From: Nocardioides palaemonis
GTDB taxonomy: Bacteria; Actinomycetota; Actinomycetes; Propionibacteriales; Nocardioidaceae
Direction: 5' to 3'
Length of the DNA stretch: 64,000 nucleotides
NCBI RefSeq assembly: GCF_018275325.1
Contig: NZ_JAGVQR010000004.1
Location: 682,001 to 746,000, forward strand
How positions within the stretch are numbered: position 1 is the first letter of the stretch; every line of letters starts with the position of its first letter. A program made the position numbers and the translations under genes. The notes beneath the pieces are model-generated. The model did no database searches and was not told where the DNA came from. It was given only the letters and a program-made list of their open reading frames with translations. Below are positions 62,798 to 64,000 of the stretch, piece after piece.

Positions 62798-63471
62798 GCG
62801 AGCCACCGACCGGACCGATCCGGGTCTTCCTCGTCGACGACCAGCAGATGGTGCGCGCCGGCTTCCGGATGCTGGTCGAGAGCCAGGACGACATGGTCGT
62901 GGTCGGCGAGGCCGGCGACGGCGGCGAGGCCCTCGAGCGGCTGGCCGTCACGACCGCCGACGTGGTGCTGATGGACGTCCGGATGCCGCGGCTCGACGGC
63001 GTCGAGACGACCCGTCGGCTGCTCGCGACCGACGACCCGCCGCGGGTGATCGTGCTGACCACCTTCGACCTCGACGAGTACGCGTTCGCCGCGATCCGCG
63101 CCGGCGCGTCCGCGTTCCTGCTCAAGGACGCCGCGCCGCCCGACCTGCTGGGCGCGATCCGCGCGGTCCGCGCGGGCGACGCGGTCGTCGCCCCCAGCAC
63201 CACCCGCCGGCTGCTCGACCACTTCGCCGCGCTGCCCGACCCGGCCGGTGACGCGCCCCGCGACGACCGGCTCGCGCCGCTCACCGAGCGCGAGGTCGAG
63301 GTGCTGACCCTCATCAGCCGCGGCCTGACCAACCACGAGATCGCCACCGACCTCGTCGTCGCCGAGACGACCGTCAAGACCCACGTCGGGCGGATCCTCG
63401 CCAAGACCGGGGCCCGCGACCGGGTCCAGCTCGTGGTGCTCGGCTACGAGTCCGGGCTCGTCACGCCCTAG
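62794..63471 (+). CDS. NarL/LuxR-family response regulator
   Basis: 225 aa, GTG start overlapping the kinase stop (GTGA). The receiver domain has LVDDQQMVRAGFRML, VLMDVRMPRLDG with the phospho-Asp near 60 and FLLKDAAP; the LuxR helix-turn-helix is LTEREVEVLTLISRGLTNHEIA near 165-186. It is complete. The next gene encodes an ABC ATPase and is a likely target. Confidence 0.93.
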   Translation: MSEPPTGPIRVFLVDDQQMVRAGFRMLVESQDDMVVVGEAGDGGEALERLAVTTADVVLMDVRMPRLDGVETTRRLLATDDPPRVIVLTTFDLDEYAFAAIRAGASAFLLKDAAPPDLLGAIRAVRAGDAVVAPSTTRRLLDHFAALPDPAGDAPRDDRLAPLTEREVEVLTLISRGLTNHEIATDLVVAETTVKTHVGRILAKTGARDRVQLVVLGYESGLVTP

Positions 63472-63868
63472 GCGGGTTCCTTCACGACGTTGCTCAACCG
63501 TCACGCACCCATCGCGGCAAGAGCGGGCGTTCGGATCGCAGCAGGTCCGTACGTGAAGGTCGCGTGCTGCCCGTTCGGGGCACACGTGTCTGACTTGTCG
63601 CCCTTCGCCCAGCAGTTCGAGGGCGAGATCTCGGACACGTGTACGACGCTGCCGCACCCGCGCCGCACGTGCGGCGATTCTCGCCCTCGACGGTGCGCCG
63701 ATGCAGGGCCACATCCGCCGCACATGCGCTGAAGGGGGCTGCATCCGCCCTGGGGCACAGCGTCCTCCCACGGTCGTACGCCGGAGCGCCCGGTCGACCC
63801 TGAGGCGTACGCCGGGTCCGTGCTGCGGGCCGACGATCCGCGGGCTGATCGCGACGAGCGTTGTCCCC
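63472..63868. promoter_or_regulatory. 397-bp non-coding region with nested palindromes before the ABC gene
   Basis: No convincing gene. An imperfect stem-loop spans 63582-63642: 12-nt outer arms (ACACGTGTCTGA with TCGGACACGTGT) and an inner TCGCCCT/AGGGCGA stem. Each outer arm contains the self-complementary octamer ACACGTGT. A perfect 16-bp palindrome, CGCCGCACGTGCGGCG, lies at 63661-63676. Three CACGTG cores therefore occur in 95 bp, a good candidate for regulator binding. Confidence 0.5.
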
Positions 63869-64000
63869 ATGACGACGACACAGATCCAGACCCGCCTGGC
63901 CGCCTCCGCGCGCGGCCTCACCCGCACCTACGGCAGCGGCGACAGCGCGGTCCACGCGCTGCGCGGCATCGACCTCGACCTGCCGGCCGGCCGCTTCACC
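63869..64000 (+). CDS. ABC transporter ATP-binding protein, N-terminal fragment
   Basis: The first 44 codons, cut by the window edge. RGLTRTYGSGDSAVHALRGI followed by DLDLPAG is the first strand region of MacB/LolD-type ATPases that pair with FtsX-like permeases; the Walker A would follow just outside the window. It sits downstream of a NarL-type two-component system, a setting typical of regulated exporters. GAGCGT 7 nt before the ATG is a weak leaderless -10. Confidence 0.8.
   Translation, partial: MTTTQIQTRLAASARGLTRTYGSGDSAVHALRGIDLDLPAGRFT

Noticed and set aside
63490-63732. An 80-codon frame in the region before the ABC gene
   Set aside because: No ribosome binding site, unusual Cys/His/Pro content, and it spans the palindromes; better explained as regulatory DNA.

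Overview
The window is chromosomal DNA of a high-GC actinobacterium, most likely Nocardioides or another Nocardioidaceae genus. GTG starts are frequent and one gene starts with TTG. Most genes are chained by 4-nt ATGA/GTGA overlaps. Two blocks follow the gene order of Mycobacterium tuberculosis: the Rv3649-Rv3662c helicase/Tad neighbourhood at about 8.2-17.6 kb, and the Rv3669-Rv3678c marP/nth/crp neighbourhood at about 51-61.5 kb. A shorter Rv0535-Rv0541c-like block lies at 40.7-45.3 kb. I see no prophage, insertion sequence, CRISPR array, rRNA or tRNA. Genus and synteny are my reading, not the result of a search.

Layout. 0-5.2 kb: a truncated methyltransferase, a metallophosphoesterase, two small exported or anchored proteins, an OmpR-type two-component pair and a phosphotransferase. 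5.2-8.1 kb: the proton-pumping pyrophosphatase HppA and a BldG-like anti-sigma factor antagonist. 8.2-17.6 kb: an MrfA/YprA-type helicase, a complete Tad/Flp pilus-type secretion locus read leftwards (CpaE, TadA, TadB, TadC, Flp, TadE, TadE-like), a divergent HAD-IB phosphatase, and a candidate Ms1/6S-like small RNA with a clear promoter and terminator. 18-25.7 kb: a methyltransferase, two tandem RTX-like secreted proteins, and a LytS/LytTR pair coupled to a DUF485-like protein and a sodium:solute symporter. 25.8-32.6 kb: two VOC proteins, a cold-shock protein, a degenerate 2H-fold protein, and a SoxR island (QueA-like protein, SDR, SoxR, VOC). 32.8-34.8 kb: an acetate-type permease operon. 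34.9-38.6 kb: a repetitive beta-helix exoprotein and a sigma/anti-sigma pair. 38.7-42.6 kb: acetyl-CoA synthetase, MTA phosphorylase and a sugar epimerase. 42.6-49.4 kb: a membrane glycosyltransferase-like protein and a seven-gene overlapping operon ending in a two-component system. 49.4-61.5 kb: NhaA, MarP, Nudix, TlpA, Nth, CRP, two tandem SigE-family cassettes, then MBL-Nudix-RidA-DUF4177. 61.6-64 kb: a NarL-type two-component system and the start of an ABC ATPase gene.

Regulation is the most informative layer. Fifteen genes have a TANNNT hexamer exactly 6 or 7 nt before the start codon, the signature of leaderless transcription. CRP-type dyads precede acs, the acetate permease operon and hppA, and crp itself is in the window, which suggests one cAMP-linked acetate/pyrophosphate circuit. 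The two genes flanking soxR both have MerR-type promoters with 19-bp spacers. The two intergenic regions of the Tad locus each carry two direct repeats of CCTGTGGACG spaced exactly 27 nt, a candidate undescribed co-regulatory element.
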